The notes below the pieces were generated by a model. That model made no database searches and was not told the origin of the DNA. It saw only the letters and a program-made list of their open reading frames with translations. The position numbers and the translations under genes are program-made. Of a stretch of DNA of 6,389 bases, positions 1 to 5,088 are shown piece after piece (position 1 is the stretch's first letter; every line of letters starts with the position of its first letter). The DNA is from Hyphomicrobiales bacterium. Lineage in GTDB: Bacteria; Pseudomonadota; Alphaproteobacteria; Rhizobiales; Xanthobacteraceae. The stretch covers positions 1 to 6,389 of the forward strand of contig JACQDO010000373.1 of assembly GCA_016201085.1 (NCBI GenBank), in the 5' to 3' direction.

Positions 1-1
1 C

Positions 2-313
2 GTCAACCGCATTTTGCTGCCGATGATCAACGAGGCGATCTACACGCTGTACGAAGGCGTCGGCAACGTCGAGGCGATCGACACCGCCATGCGGCTCGGC
101 GCGCATCATCCGATGGGGCCGCTCGAGCTCGCCGATTTCATCGGCCTCGACACTTGTCTCTCGGTCATGCAGGTGCTGCACGAGGGCCTGGCCGATTCGA
201 AATACCGGCCCTGTCCGCTGCTGGTGAAATACGTCGAGGCCGGCTGGCTCGGCCGCAAGACCCAGCGCGGCTTCTACGACTATCGCGGCGCCAAGCCGGT
301 GCCGACGCGCTGA
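2..313 (+). CDS. 3-hydroxybutyryl-CoA dehydrogenase, C-terminal part (5' end outside window)
   Basis: This is the last 103 codons of an NAD(P)-dependent 3-hydroxyacyl-CoA dehydrogenase, which interconverts acetoacetyl-CoA and 3-hydroxybutyryl-CoA in butanoate, polyhydroxybutyrate or fatty-acid metabolism in the cytoplasm. The reading frame is open from base 2, so the gene enters from the left; an ATG at 14 is internal. The visible part is the all-helical C-terminal domain. It carries the family landmarks [11 protein letters not shown] near its start, then [19 protein letters not shown], then the closing [14 protein letters not shown]. Full-length family members are about 280-295 residues, so roughly one third is here and the N-terminal Rossmann fold is missing. 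The gene ends in TGA and converges on the MAPEG gene, with a palindromic repeat pair between them. The family call is firm; the symbol (hbd, paaH and similar) cannot be fixed from this fragment. Confidence 0.93.
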   Translation, partial: VNRILLPMINEAIYTLYEGVGNVEAIDTAMRLGAHHPMGPLELADFIGLDTCLSVMQVLHEGLADSKYRPCPLLVKYVEAGWLGRKTQRGFYDYRGAKPVPTR

Positions 314-316
314 GGC

Positions 317-457
317 GTGTCCCGGATGCGGCGCAGCACGAGCGTGAGCGAAGTGGTGCTACGTTGATCCGGGACCTTTCTAACTTCCGAATTCGTAACG
401 GTCCCGGTTCTGCAGCGCACCGTTCGCTGCGCTCACGCTGCACTGCGCCCGGGACAC
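317..457. repeat. Two inverted copies of a palindromic intergenic repeat
   Basis: Unit 1 spans 317-376, beginning GTGTCCCGG and ending CCGGGACC. Unit 2 spans 400-457, beginning GGTCCCGG and ending CCGGGACAC. Reverse-complementing unit 2 gives the same order of landmarks as unit 1 (GTGTCCCGG, a GCAGC stretch, GTGAGCG, GGTGC, CCGGGACC), so these are two diverged copies in opposite orientation around a 23-nt AT-richer spacer (377-399) containing CGAATTCG. Each unit can also fold on itself through its CCGGGAC ends. It fills the whole gap between the converging dehydrogenase and MAPEG genes, where it could act as a bidirectional terminator, although no clear T-run follows. It resembles REP-like elements scattered in Bradyrhizobium-type genomes, from general knowledge. 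It contains no gene. Confidence 0.75.
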
Positions 458-470
458 GGGCCTCCGCTGC

Positions 471-857
471 TTACGTCACCTTCCACAAATTCAACACCGC
501 CAGCGCGATGAGCGACAGCCAGGTCAGGCTCTGGCCGATCTGGCGTCCGATGTTGGTCATGTCGGTCGACCACATGCCCCAGGTCTGCGCCAGGCGGCCC
601 GCGACCAGCGCGATGCCGAGGATGTGCAGCGCCAGATGCGCGCCGCCGTTGATCTCGTAGATCGCCATCAGCACCATGGCCAGCGGAATGTACTCGGCGG
701 CGTTGCCGTGCAGGCGGATCATGCGCCGCATCTCGGCATTGCCGCCGTCGCCGAGCGGCACGCGCAGCTTCACGCGGTGCGCGGTCACATTGATCGCCAG
801 CGCGATCACCATGAGGCCCAGGATGCCGGCATAGAGCGCGGTGATCGCCAGCGACAT
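471..857 (-). CDS. MAPEG family membrane protein
   Basis: A 128-residue integral membrane protein of the MAPEG superfamily (membrane-associated proteins in eicosanoid and glutathione metabolism), bacterial YecN-like type. Some family members are glutathione transferases, but the substrate of small bacterial ones is mostly unknown. Four hydrophobic segments fit the four-helix fold: about residues 3-24, 53-69, 74-92 and 107-125. The family signature is clear at R48-x-H50-G-N52-x-x-E55-Y56-x-P58, between helices 1 and 2. The length is typical. The ATG at 857 has an upstream GAGGGGGA ribosome-binding stretch. It is the last gene of the minus-strand block, 23 nt after the DUF899 gene, and is probably co-transcribed with it. 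Its 3' end abuts the palindromic repeat pair. Family assignment is confident; enzymatic activity is not shown. Confidence 0.9.
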   Translation of the reverse strand: MSLAITALYAGILGLMVIALAINVTAHRVKLRVPLGDGGNAEMRRMIRLHGNAAEYIPLAMVLMAIYEINGGAHLALHILGIALVAGRLAQTWGMWSTDMTNIGRQIGQSLTWLSLIALAVLNLWKVT

Positions 858-880
858 CGGATCGTCCCCCCTCGGCTGTC

Positions 881-1603
881 TCAGCTACAGCAATCGGACT
901 TCGGCGCGGCCCGATATTCATCGTGCCGGCGCACCCAGAACGGCCCGCGGCCGCCTTCGTCGCGGCCCTTCGGCACCAGGTCGAGATAGTTGTAGTCCGT
1001 GTTCAGCATGTCGATGCCGCGCGCATATGTCGAGTAGGTGCGGAAAATGTCGCCGCGCTCGTCCTTGAAAAAGATGCTGACGCCCTCGCGCTCGGACACC
1101 TCCGGATTCTGCCGCGTGAAATTATACAACGCCTCCTTGGCGGCGACTTCCGCGGGCGTGAACGACACGTTGAAATCGAAATTGAAATCGCTGCCCAGCG
1201 ACGACAGCCATTTGAAGCTCCAGCCCATGCGCCGCTTGTAGGCTTCCAGTTTGGCCAGCGGCGCGCGCGAGATGGCGACCATGCTCACGTCGCGCTGGTT
1301 CAAATGCACGATGATGCCGTTGAAATTGTCGGCCCAATGCGAGCAATGCGGGCAGCCGGCGTTCCAGTCGGGGCCGAACATGAAATGATAGACGACGAGC
1401 TGGCTGCGGCCGTCGAACAGTTCGGCCAGCGTCTCCTTGCCCTTGGGGCCGTCGAAGGCATAGGCCTTGTCGACCTTGACCCAGGGCAGCGCGCGCCGCG
1501 CTTCGCTGAGCCGGTCGCGCGCCTTGGTGAATTCCTTCTCCTGGGCGAGCAGCGCCTTGCGCGCCGCCAGCCATTCAGTTTGCGAAACGATTGCGTTCTG
1601 CAT
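881..1603 (-). CDS. DUF899 family thioredoxin-like protein
   Basis: A 240-residue cytoplasmic protein of the DUF899 family, which is thought to have a thioredoxin-like fold; its reaction is not known. The N-terminal ~40 residues are a charged helix (EWLAARKALLAQEKEFTKAR) followed by LPWVKVDKAYAFDGPKG. Then comes a strand (LVVYHFMFGPDW) leading into a CxxC site, C84-P-H-C87, followed by SHWADNFNG, the most conserved DUF899 stretch. The end has DIFRTYSTYARGIDMLNTDYNYLDLVPKGRDE, also typical, and the protein stops in Cys-Cys-Ser. The frame stays open further upstream to 2053, but the ATG at 1603 is chosen because GGAGGA sits 7 nt before it and because homologues begin near this residue. It lies 17 nt after the VOC gene and 23 nt before the MAPEG gene, so it is likely co-transcribed. 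Family call confident, function inferred only as a redox or thiol role. Confidence 0.9.
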   Translation of the reverse strand: MQNAIVSQTEWLAARKALLAQEKEFTKARDRLSEARRALPWVKVDKAYAFDGPKGKETLAELFDGRSQLVVYHFMFGPDWNAGCPHCSHWADNFNGIIVHLNQRDVSMVAISRAPLAKLEAYKRRMGWSFKWLSSLGSDFNFDFNVSFTPAEVAAKEALYNFTRQNPEVSEREGVSIFFKDERGDIFRTYSTYARGIDMLNTDYNYLDLVPKGRDEGGRGPFWVRRHDEYRAAPKSDCCS

Positions 1604-1620
1604 GGTCAACTCCTCCGGCT

Positions 1621-2007
1621 TTACACTTTTGGCGGCGTCATCCAGCCGATGCCGGCGCCGCCTGGCTCTTTCAAGATGGCGATACGGCCGACGCCCGGCA
1701 CGTCGAAGATCGGGCGCATGAGTTGCGCGCCAGCGCCTTGCGCTTTCTTGACGCGCGCATCGACATCGTCGACCGCGAGATAGGCCATCCAGGATTCCGG
1801 CACGCCGTCGAATTGCGGCGAGCTCAGCGGAAACAGTCCGCCCACCGGCTGGTCGCCGATCTTCGCCACCCAATAGGTGCCGTCCGGCATCGGCATGGCC
1901 TCGAAGCTCCAGCCGAGCGTAGCGGCGTAGAATTTCTTCGCCTTCTCGGCGTCGCGCGTCATCAGTTCGTTCCAGTAGAAAGTCCCGTGTGTCCATGGAT
2001 GCGGCAT
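1621..2007 (-). CDS. VOC family protein (glyoxalase/dioxygenase fold)
   Basis: A 128-residue member of the vicinal oxygen chelate superfamily, which includes glyoxalase I, extradiol dioxygenases, antibiotic-binding proteins and many uncharacterised small proteins. Two beta-alpha-beta modules are visible: the first begins GTFYWNELMTRDAEKAKKFY and continues into LGWSFEAMPMPDGTYWVAKIG; the second begins SWMAYLAVDDVDARVKKAQG and ends ILKEPGGAGIGWMTPPK. The N-D-(A/P)-x-KAKKFY...LGW pattern is usual for this family, and the length is standard for a single-chain half that dimerises. I cannot assign metal ligands or substrate. The ATG at 2007 has AGGAG 6 nt upstream. It sits in the minus-strand block between the SRPBCC gene (74-nt gap with a palindromic hairpin) and the DUF899 gene (17-nt gap), a grouping often seen behind ArsR-type regulators. 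Confidence 0.9.
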   Translation of the reverse strand: MPHPWTHGTFYWNELMTRDAEKAKKFYAATLGWSFEAMPMPDGTYWVAKIGDQPVGGLFPLSSPQFDGVPESWMAYLAVDDVDARVKKAQGAGAQLMRPIFDVPGVGRIAILKEPGGAGIGWMTPPKV

Positions 2008-2031
2008 GGTCTGCTCCTATTTTCATTTGCG

Positions 2032-2075
2032 TTCCGGGACGCTCGCGAAGCACCAGCTTCGCTCGTGCCCCGGAA
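2032..2075. repeat. Palindromic hairpin repeat inside the operon
   Basis: An imperfect inverted repeat lies in the 74-nt gap between the SRPBCC and VOC genes. The outer arms are TTCCGGG (2032-2038) and CCCGGAA (2069-2075). The inner arms are GCGAAGC (2045-2051) and GCTTCGC (2056-2062), closing on a 4-nt loop ACCA. The reverse complement shares GCACGAGCG and GAAG-TGGTGCT-like pieces with unit 1 of the repeat at 317-376, so the two may belong to one family. As RNA it would form a stable stem between two cistrons and could act in mRNA stabilisation or partial termination. There is no T-run after it, which argues against a strong intrinsic terminator. Confidence 0.65.
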
Positions 2076-2081
2076 TGACGG

Positions 2082-2525
2082 TTACAATGCGAGATATTTC
2101 TCCAGTTTCTCCATCGCGCCGCTCCAGCCGTGCTGGTGACGGTCGCGCGCGGTTTCGTCGAAGAACTGCTCGTGCACCATGGTGAACAGCGTGCCGTCGC
2201 CGTCGCGCTTGAAGGTGAGCGTGACTAGCGACTCGCGTTCCGGCGTCGATATCCACGCCCAGGTGAACACCAGCTTCTCGTTCGGAATCACTTCGCGGTA
2301 GACGCCGCTGACGTCATGCTTCTCGCCGTCCGGCGCTTGCATGACCCAGCGGAAGCGGCCGCCGGCCCGTGCGTCGTTCTCGGCGCTCAGCATTTTGGCT
2401 TCGCCGGGGCTCATCCAGCGTTTTATTTTTTCCGGGTCGGTCCAGGCGGCGAAAACTTTTTCCGGCGCGGCGTTGAAGCGGCGCTTGATGGTGAGGCTGG
2501 GTTTGACGGCGGCGACGGTGGACAT
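2082..2525 (-). CDS. SRPBCC family protein (AHSA1/START-like domain)
   Basis: A 147-residue cytoplasmic protein of the SRPBCC superfamily, Activator of Hsp90 ATPase homologue 1-like type, with a helix-grip fold enclosing a hydrophobic cavity that binds small ligands. Landmarks are the opening strand and helix TIKRRFNAAPEKVFAAWTDP, then the W37 region (IKRWMSPGE), the GGRFRWVM strand, VIPNEKLVFTWAW, LVTLTFKRDGDGTLFTMVHEQF, and the C-terminal helix HGWSGAMEKLEKYLAL. The frame is open upstream to an ATG at 2597, but the start at 2525 is preferred. GGAGGAA lies 5 nt before it (2531-2537), and upstream residues would just be an out-of-frame reading of the regulator gene. The ArsR-SRPBCC gene pair is a common bacterial arrangement in which the regulator controls the ligand-binding protein; the ligand here is unknown. 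Its first 103 nt overlap the regulator's reading frame. Confidence 0.9.
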   Translation of the reverse strand: MSTVAAVKPSLTIKRRFNAAPEKVFAAWTDPEKIKRWMSPGEAKMLSAENDARAGGRFRWVMQAPDGEKHDVSGVYREVIPNEKLVFTWAWISTPERESLVTLTFKRDGDGTLFTMVHEQFFDETARDRHQHGWSGAMEKLEKYLAL

Positions 2526-2854
2526 GAGTCTTCCTCCAAAAATGCGGCAAGTCGATCGAGACGTTCGTTCCAGAACCGGGCGTAGCGATTGAGCCAATCG
2601 TTGGCCTCCCGCATCGGTTCCGCGCGCAGCTTGCAGGAGACGACGCGGCCCTCCTTGTTGCGGGTGACCAGGCCGGCGTCCGACAGCACGCCGAGGTGCT
2701 TCATCACCGCCGGCAGCGACATGGCGAAGGGCTTGGCCAGTTCGCTGACCGAGAGGCTGTCTCGTTCGCTCAGGCGCGCGAGCAGCGCGCGCCGTGTCGG
2801 ATCGGCGAGAGCGGAGAAGGTTAAGTCGAGCTGCTGTCGTGAATAGTAAACCAT
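2423..2854 (-). CDS. ArsR/SmtB-family winged-helix transcriptional regulator
   Basis: A 143-residue DNA-binding repressor of the ArsR superfamily, of the type found beside SRPBCC genes. The opening QQLDLTFSALADPTRRALLARL is the hallmark N-terminal helix. The helix-turn-helix is about residues 35-60 (SVSELAKPFAMSLPAVMKHLGVLSDAGLV), followed by the wing T64-RNKEGRVVSCKL-R77 and a C-terminal dimer helix W87-LNRYARFWNERLDRLAAFLEE. The ELCVCDL metal site of true arsenic or metal sensors is absent, so it likely senses an organic or other signal. The start at 2854 (MVYYS) is chosen because homologues begin like this and because the promoter leaves no room for the upstream in-frame ATG at 2914. No Shine-Dalgarno precedes it. 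The normal domain ends near residue 109; the last 34 residues (Pro/Ser/Lys-rich) are read out of frame through the SRPBCC gene, so the native stop may have been lost. Confidence 0.9.
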   Translation of the reverse strand: MVYYSRQQLDLTFSALADPTRRALLARLSERDSLSVSELAKPFAMSLPAVMKHLGVLSDAGLVTRNKEGRVVSCKLRAEPMREANDWLNRYARFWNERLDRLAAFLEEDSCPPSPPSNPASPSSAASTPRRKKFSPPGPTRKK

Positions 2855-2860
2855 ATGGTT
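2849..2860. promoter_or_regulatory. Likely operator: 12-bp perfect palindrome over the regulator start codon
   Basis: AACCATATGGTT is a perfect 12-bp palindrome whose right half on the minus strand is the regulator's own start (ATG GTT, Met-Val). The symmetry extends imperfectly outward; in each 12-base half-site, 10 positions pair. It lies between the -10 box and the start codon, where a bound dimer would block transcription, as expected for an autoregulated ArsR-family repressor. Palindromes of this type over the start codon of ArsR genes paired with SRPBCC genes are familiar to me from other rhizobial genomes, but this is recall, not a search. Confidence 0.65.
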
Positions 2861-2861
2861 A

Positions 2862-2889
2862 AGTATAGGGCGGTAATTAGTGGAGTCAA
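2862..2889 (-). promoter_or_regulatory. Sigma70-type promoter of the arsR-SRPBCC-VOC-DUF899-MAPEG block
   Basis: On the minus strand a -35 box TTGACT (2884-2889) is followed after 16 nt by a -10 box TATACT (2862-2867), each close to the consensus. Transcription would begin about 6-8 nt past the -10 box, at about 2854-2856, on or next to the A of the regulator's ATG at 2854. No other good promoter was seen before the five minus-strand genes, so it probably drives all of them. Confidence 0.7.
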
Positions 2890-2905
2890 GGGGGCGCTTT
2901 TCACT

Positions 2906-2925
2906 TCTCCACATCAGCGGGGAGA
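2906..2925 (-). terminator. Weak hairpin after tlpA, possible terminator
   Basis: TCTCC (2906-2910) and GGAGA (2921-2925) can pair around a 10-nt loop in the 85-nt gap between the tlpA stop and the ArsR start. The stem is short and no T-run follows on the minus strand, so this is only a candidate for ending the tlpA transcript before the ArsR promoter. Confidence 0.25.
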
Positions 2926-2939
2926 GGGAGCAACGCGCG

Positions 2940-3599
2940 CTATTTTCCGATAGCTGCCTGGATCAGTTTGATGGCGTCGTCGCTCGCCCATTCGGCCGGG
3001 CCGGCGATGCTGCCGAGTTCGCAGCCTTGCCCGTCGATCAGCAGCGTGGTCGGCATGCCGAAGGCGCGGCCGACCGCCTTGAGGTCCTGGAAGGTGCGCG
3101 CGCTCGGATCGGAGTAATAGGCGAGCTTGCAGACGCCGACCTCGGCCAGCCAGGTCTTCGGCTTGTCGAGATCGCGGGTGTCGATATTGACCGCCACCAC
3201 CTCGAAGCCGGGGCCGCCCAGGCGCTGCTGCAAGGCATCGAGCGCCGGCATTTCCTTGCGGCAGGGCACGCACCAGGTGGCCCACAGGTTGAGCAGCACG
3301 GTGCGCCCGCGCCAGTGTTCGAGGGTGAGCGGCTTGCCCTGGGCGTCCTGGAAGGCAAGTGCAGGCAGCTTGAGCGGGCTCTTGGCGACATTGACGGCGG
3401 CGACCTCGCCGCGCGCCAAGGGGGCTAGTTTCTGGGCCAATTCCACCGCCGGCCGGCAGGCTTTGTCGCCCCCCGCATTGCTTCCCAGGGTGGCAATCCC
3501 GTATACCCCGGCCAGACCGACGGCCACGCCGGCCAGCCCGCCCGCTAAAATCAAGCCGATTCGCCGTCTGGCGGAGCTGGGCGGTGCACTCTCGGTCAT
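2940..3599 (-). CDS. tlpA: TlpA: membrane-anchored thiol:disulfide interchange protein
   Basis: A 219-residue thioredoxin-like protein anchored in the inner membrane with its domain in the periplasm. In Bradyrhizobium TlpA is a reductant needed for cytochrome aa3 oxidase maturation, keeping the copper chaperone ScoI and the CuA site of CoxB reduced. The N-terminus has Arg11-13, then one membrane helix (about residues 14-38) without a lipobox. The active site is W109-C110-V-P-C113, with cis-Pro P183 in [10 protein letters not shown]48 and C193 have the same spacing to the active site as the Cys10-Cys155 structural disulfide of soluble Bradyrhizobium TlpA. C157 is an additional cysteine I do not expect. 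The length matches the family (about 220). The start at 3599 is preferred over far upstream ATGs, which would run into argH, although no clear Shine-Dalgarno is seen. It is divergent from argH, with 39 nt between starts. Confidence 0.93.
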   Translation of the reverse strand: MTESAPPSSARRRIGLILAGGLAGVAVGLAGVYGIATLGSNAGGDKACRPAVELAQKLAPLARGEVAAVNVAKSPLKLPALAFQDAQGKPLTLEHWRGRTVLLNLWATWCVPCRKEMPALDALQQRLGGPGFEVVAVNIDTRDLDKPKTWLAEVGVCKLAYYSDPSARTFQDLKAVGRAFGMPTTLLIDGQGCELGSIAGPAEWASDDAIKLIQAAIGK

Positions 3600-3621
3600 G
3601 GTCGGCGGAACCCGTGTGGCT

Positions 3622-3642
3622 ATGGCAAAGGCGATACGATGA
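3622..3642 (+). other. Possible six-codon leader ORF overlapping the argH start
   Basis: ATG at 3622 opens a six-codon frame (MAKAIR) whose TGA at 3640-3642 overlaps the argH ATG at 3639 as ATGA. This geometry permits translational coupling. No convincing Shine-Dalgarno precedes it, and a frame this short can arise by chance. The weak AAAGG (3627-3631) inside it sits 7 nt before the argH ATG. Confidence 0.25.
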
Positions 3643-5033
3643 GCAACAAAATGTGGGGCGGGCGGTTTGCCTCCGGTCCCGGCGCCATCATGGAGGAGAT
3701 TAACGCCTCCATCGATTTCGACCGGCATCTCTACCGCCAGGACATTGCCGCGTCCAAGGCCCATGCCGACATGCTGGCCAAGCAAGGCATCATTACGGCC
3801 GACGATGCGAAAAAGATCGTTCACGGGCTAGACACGATCCGCTCGGAGATCGAAGCCGGCACGTTCTCCTTCAAGCGGGCGCTGGAGGACATCCACATGA
3901 ACGTGGAGAGCAGGCTCACCGATTTGATCGGCGAGCCGGCCGGCCGGCTGCACACCGCGCGCTCGCGCAACGATCAGGTGGCGACCGATTTCCGGCTGTG
4001 GATGCGCGATACCATCGACGCGCTCGACGTGGCCTTGGCCGCCTTCCAGCGCGCGCTCGCCGAGAAGGCTTTTGAGCACGCCGGCACGGTAATGCCGGGC
4101 CTCACGCACTTGCAGACCGCGCAGCCGGTGAGCTTCGGCCATCATCTGCTCGCCTATGTCGAGATGGCGGCGCGCGACCGCGGCCGCTTTGCCGACGCGC
4201 GCTTGAGGTTCAACGAATCGCCGCTCGGCGCCGCGGCGCTCGCCGGCACCTCGTTCCCGCTCGACCGCGACATGACCGCGAAGGCGCTCGGCTTCGCGCG
4301 GCCGATGGCCAATTCGCTCGACGCCGTGTCCGACCGCGACTTCGCGCTGGAGACGCTCGCCGCCGCCTCGATTACGGCCGTGCATTTGTCGCGGCTGGCC
4401 GAGGAGATCGTGATCTGGACCTCGCCGCTCACCGGCCTGATGAAGCTGAGCGACAAGTTCACCACCGGCTCCTCGATCATGCCGCAGAAGCGCAATCCGG
4501 ATGCGGCCGAGCTGGTGCGTGCCAAGACCGGCCGCGTCATCGGCGCGCTTCATGCGCTGCTGATCGTGATGAAGGGCCTGCCGCTCGCTTACGCCAAGGA
4601 CATGCAGGAGGACAAGGAAGGCGCCATGGACGCGCTCGGCGCATTGGCGCTGTCGATCGCGGCCATGGCCGGCATGGTGGCCGATCTCGAGCCGGACGTC
4701 GGCCGCATGAAGAAGGCGGCAGGCGAGGGCTACGCCACCGCCACCGATCTCGCCGACTGGCTGGTGCGCAAGCTCAACATCCCGTTCCGGCAGGCGCACC
4801 ACATCACCGGCCGCATCGTCGCCAAGGCGGCGGAGACGGGCGTCGCGCTGCATCGGCTGCCGCTCGCCGCCATGCAAGAGATCGAGCCGCGCATCGGCGA
4901 GGACGTGTTCAGCGTTCTTTCCGTCGATAAATCGGTGAAGAGCCGGACGAGCTTCGGCGGCACGGCGCCCAAAAATGTGCGCTCGCAGGCGAAGAAATGG
5001 CTGCGCAAGCTGGAAAAAGGGAAATCCAGCTAG
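3639..5033 (+). CDS. argH: Argininosuccinate lyase
   Basis: A 464-residue cytoplasmic enzyme that splits argininosuccinate into arginine and fumarate, the last step of arginine synthesis. It belongs to the fumarase/aspartase superfamily and acts as a homotetramer. It is complete and of family length. It begins [14 protein letters not shown], standard for ArgH. Region 1 is H105[13 protein letters not shown]; region 2 is L155-T-H157[13 protein letters not shown] with the conserved histidine; region 3, the mobile loop carrying the catalytic serine, is G277[11 protein letters not shown]. The ending [16 protein letters not shown] is also characteristic. The start at 3639 has a weak AAAGG 7 nt upstream; a second ATG four codons in (3651) is less likely. 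Its promoter must overlap tlpA because only 39 nt separate the two divergent starts. It is followed by the small lipoprotein gene and lysA in the usual rhizobial order. Confidence 0.97.
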   Translation: MSNKMWGGRFASGPGAIMEEINASIDFDRHLYRQDIAASKAHADMLAKQGIITADDAKKIVHGLDTIRSEIEAGTFSFKRALEDIHMNVESRLTDLIGEPAGRLHTARSRNDQVATDFRLWMRDTIDALDVALAAFQRALAEKAFEHAGTVMPGLTHLQTAQPVSFGHHLLAYVEMAARDRGRFADARLRFNESPLGAAALAGTSFPLDRDMTAKALGFARPMANSLDAVSDRDFALETLAAASITAVHLSRLAEEIVIWTSPLTGLMKLSDKFTTGSSIMPQKRNPDAAELVRAKTGRVIGALHALLIVMKGLPLAYAKDMQEDKEGAMDALGALALSIAAMAGMVADLEPDVGRMKKAAGEGYATATDLADWLVRKLNIPFRQAHHITGRIVAKAAETGVALHRLPLAAMQEIEPRIGEDVFSVLSVDKSVKSRTSFGGTAPKNVRSQAKKWLRKLEKGKSS

Positions 5034-5035
5034 GT

Positions 5036-5064
5036 TTGGCCTTGATTGGCTGATTTGCTATGCT
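5036..5064 (+). promoter_or_regulatory. Candidate promoter for the lipoprotein gene and lysA
   Basis: TTGGCC (5036-5041) and TATGCT (5059-5064) are separated by 17 nt, and the -10 box is preceded by TGC, an extended -10 motif. The predicted start, near 5071, would leave an untranslated leader of about 18 nt before the TTG codon at 5089, which includes the ribosome-binding site. It fills most of the 55-nt gap after argH, in which I see no terminator hairpin. Confidence 0.4.
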
Positions 5065-5088
5065 GAATTCAACGCTAGGAGCGTTCCT

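Noticed and set aside
317..457. Possible CRISPR or tRNA-like structure in the inverted repeat region
   Set aside because: There are only two diverged, oppositely oriented units with no regular spacing, and no cloverleaf or CCA end; a REP-like palindrome explains it better.
154..660. A 168-codon plus-strand open frame crossing the dehydrogenase end, repeats and the MAPEG 3' part
   Set aside because: It crosses two real genes and a repeat, is Arg/Ala-rich, and has no ribosome-binding site or domain.
923..1783. A 286-codon plus-strand open frame opposite DUF899 and VOC
   Set aside because: It spans two real minus-strand genes and their junction, has an antisense-type composition and no ribosome-binding site, and matches no family I know.
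1604..2053. N-terminal extension of the DUF899 protein through the VOC gene
   Set aside because: The frame is open but reads the VOC gene out of frame. The ATG at 1603 has a strong GGAGGA and fits the family's usual N-terminus.
2423..2854. True arsenic or metal sensor role for the ArsR-family regulator
   Set aside because: The ELCVCDL-type metal site in the recognition region is absent (the sequence there is SVSELAKPFAMS), and no arsenic resistance genes are nearby.
2880..3428. A 182-codon plus-strand open frame opposite tlpA
   Set aside because: It is antisense to tlpA, whose WCVPC thioredoxin motif and structural cysteines are clear on the minus strand.
3828..4877. A 349-codon open frame on the minus strand inside argH
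   Set aside because: It lies wholly antisense to a full-length, motif-rich argH. Its His/Arg/Gly-rich composition is typical of an antisense reading of a G+C-rich gene, and no domain is recognisable.
4975..5088. Lipoprotein gene starting at the ATG within argH
   Set aside because: This would add 38 residues before the signal peptide and overlap argH by 59 nt. The TTG at 5089 with TAGGAG gives a normal lipoprotein precursor.
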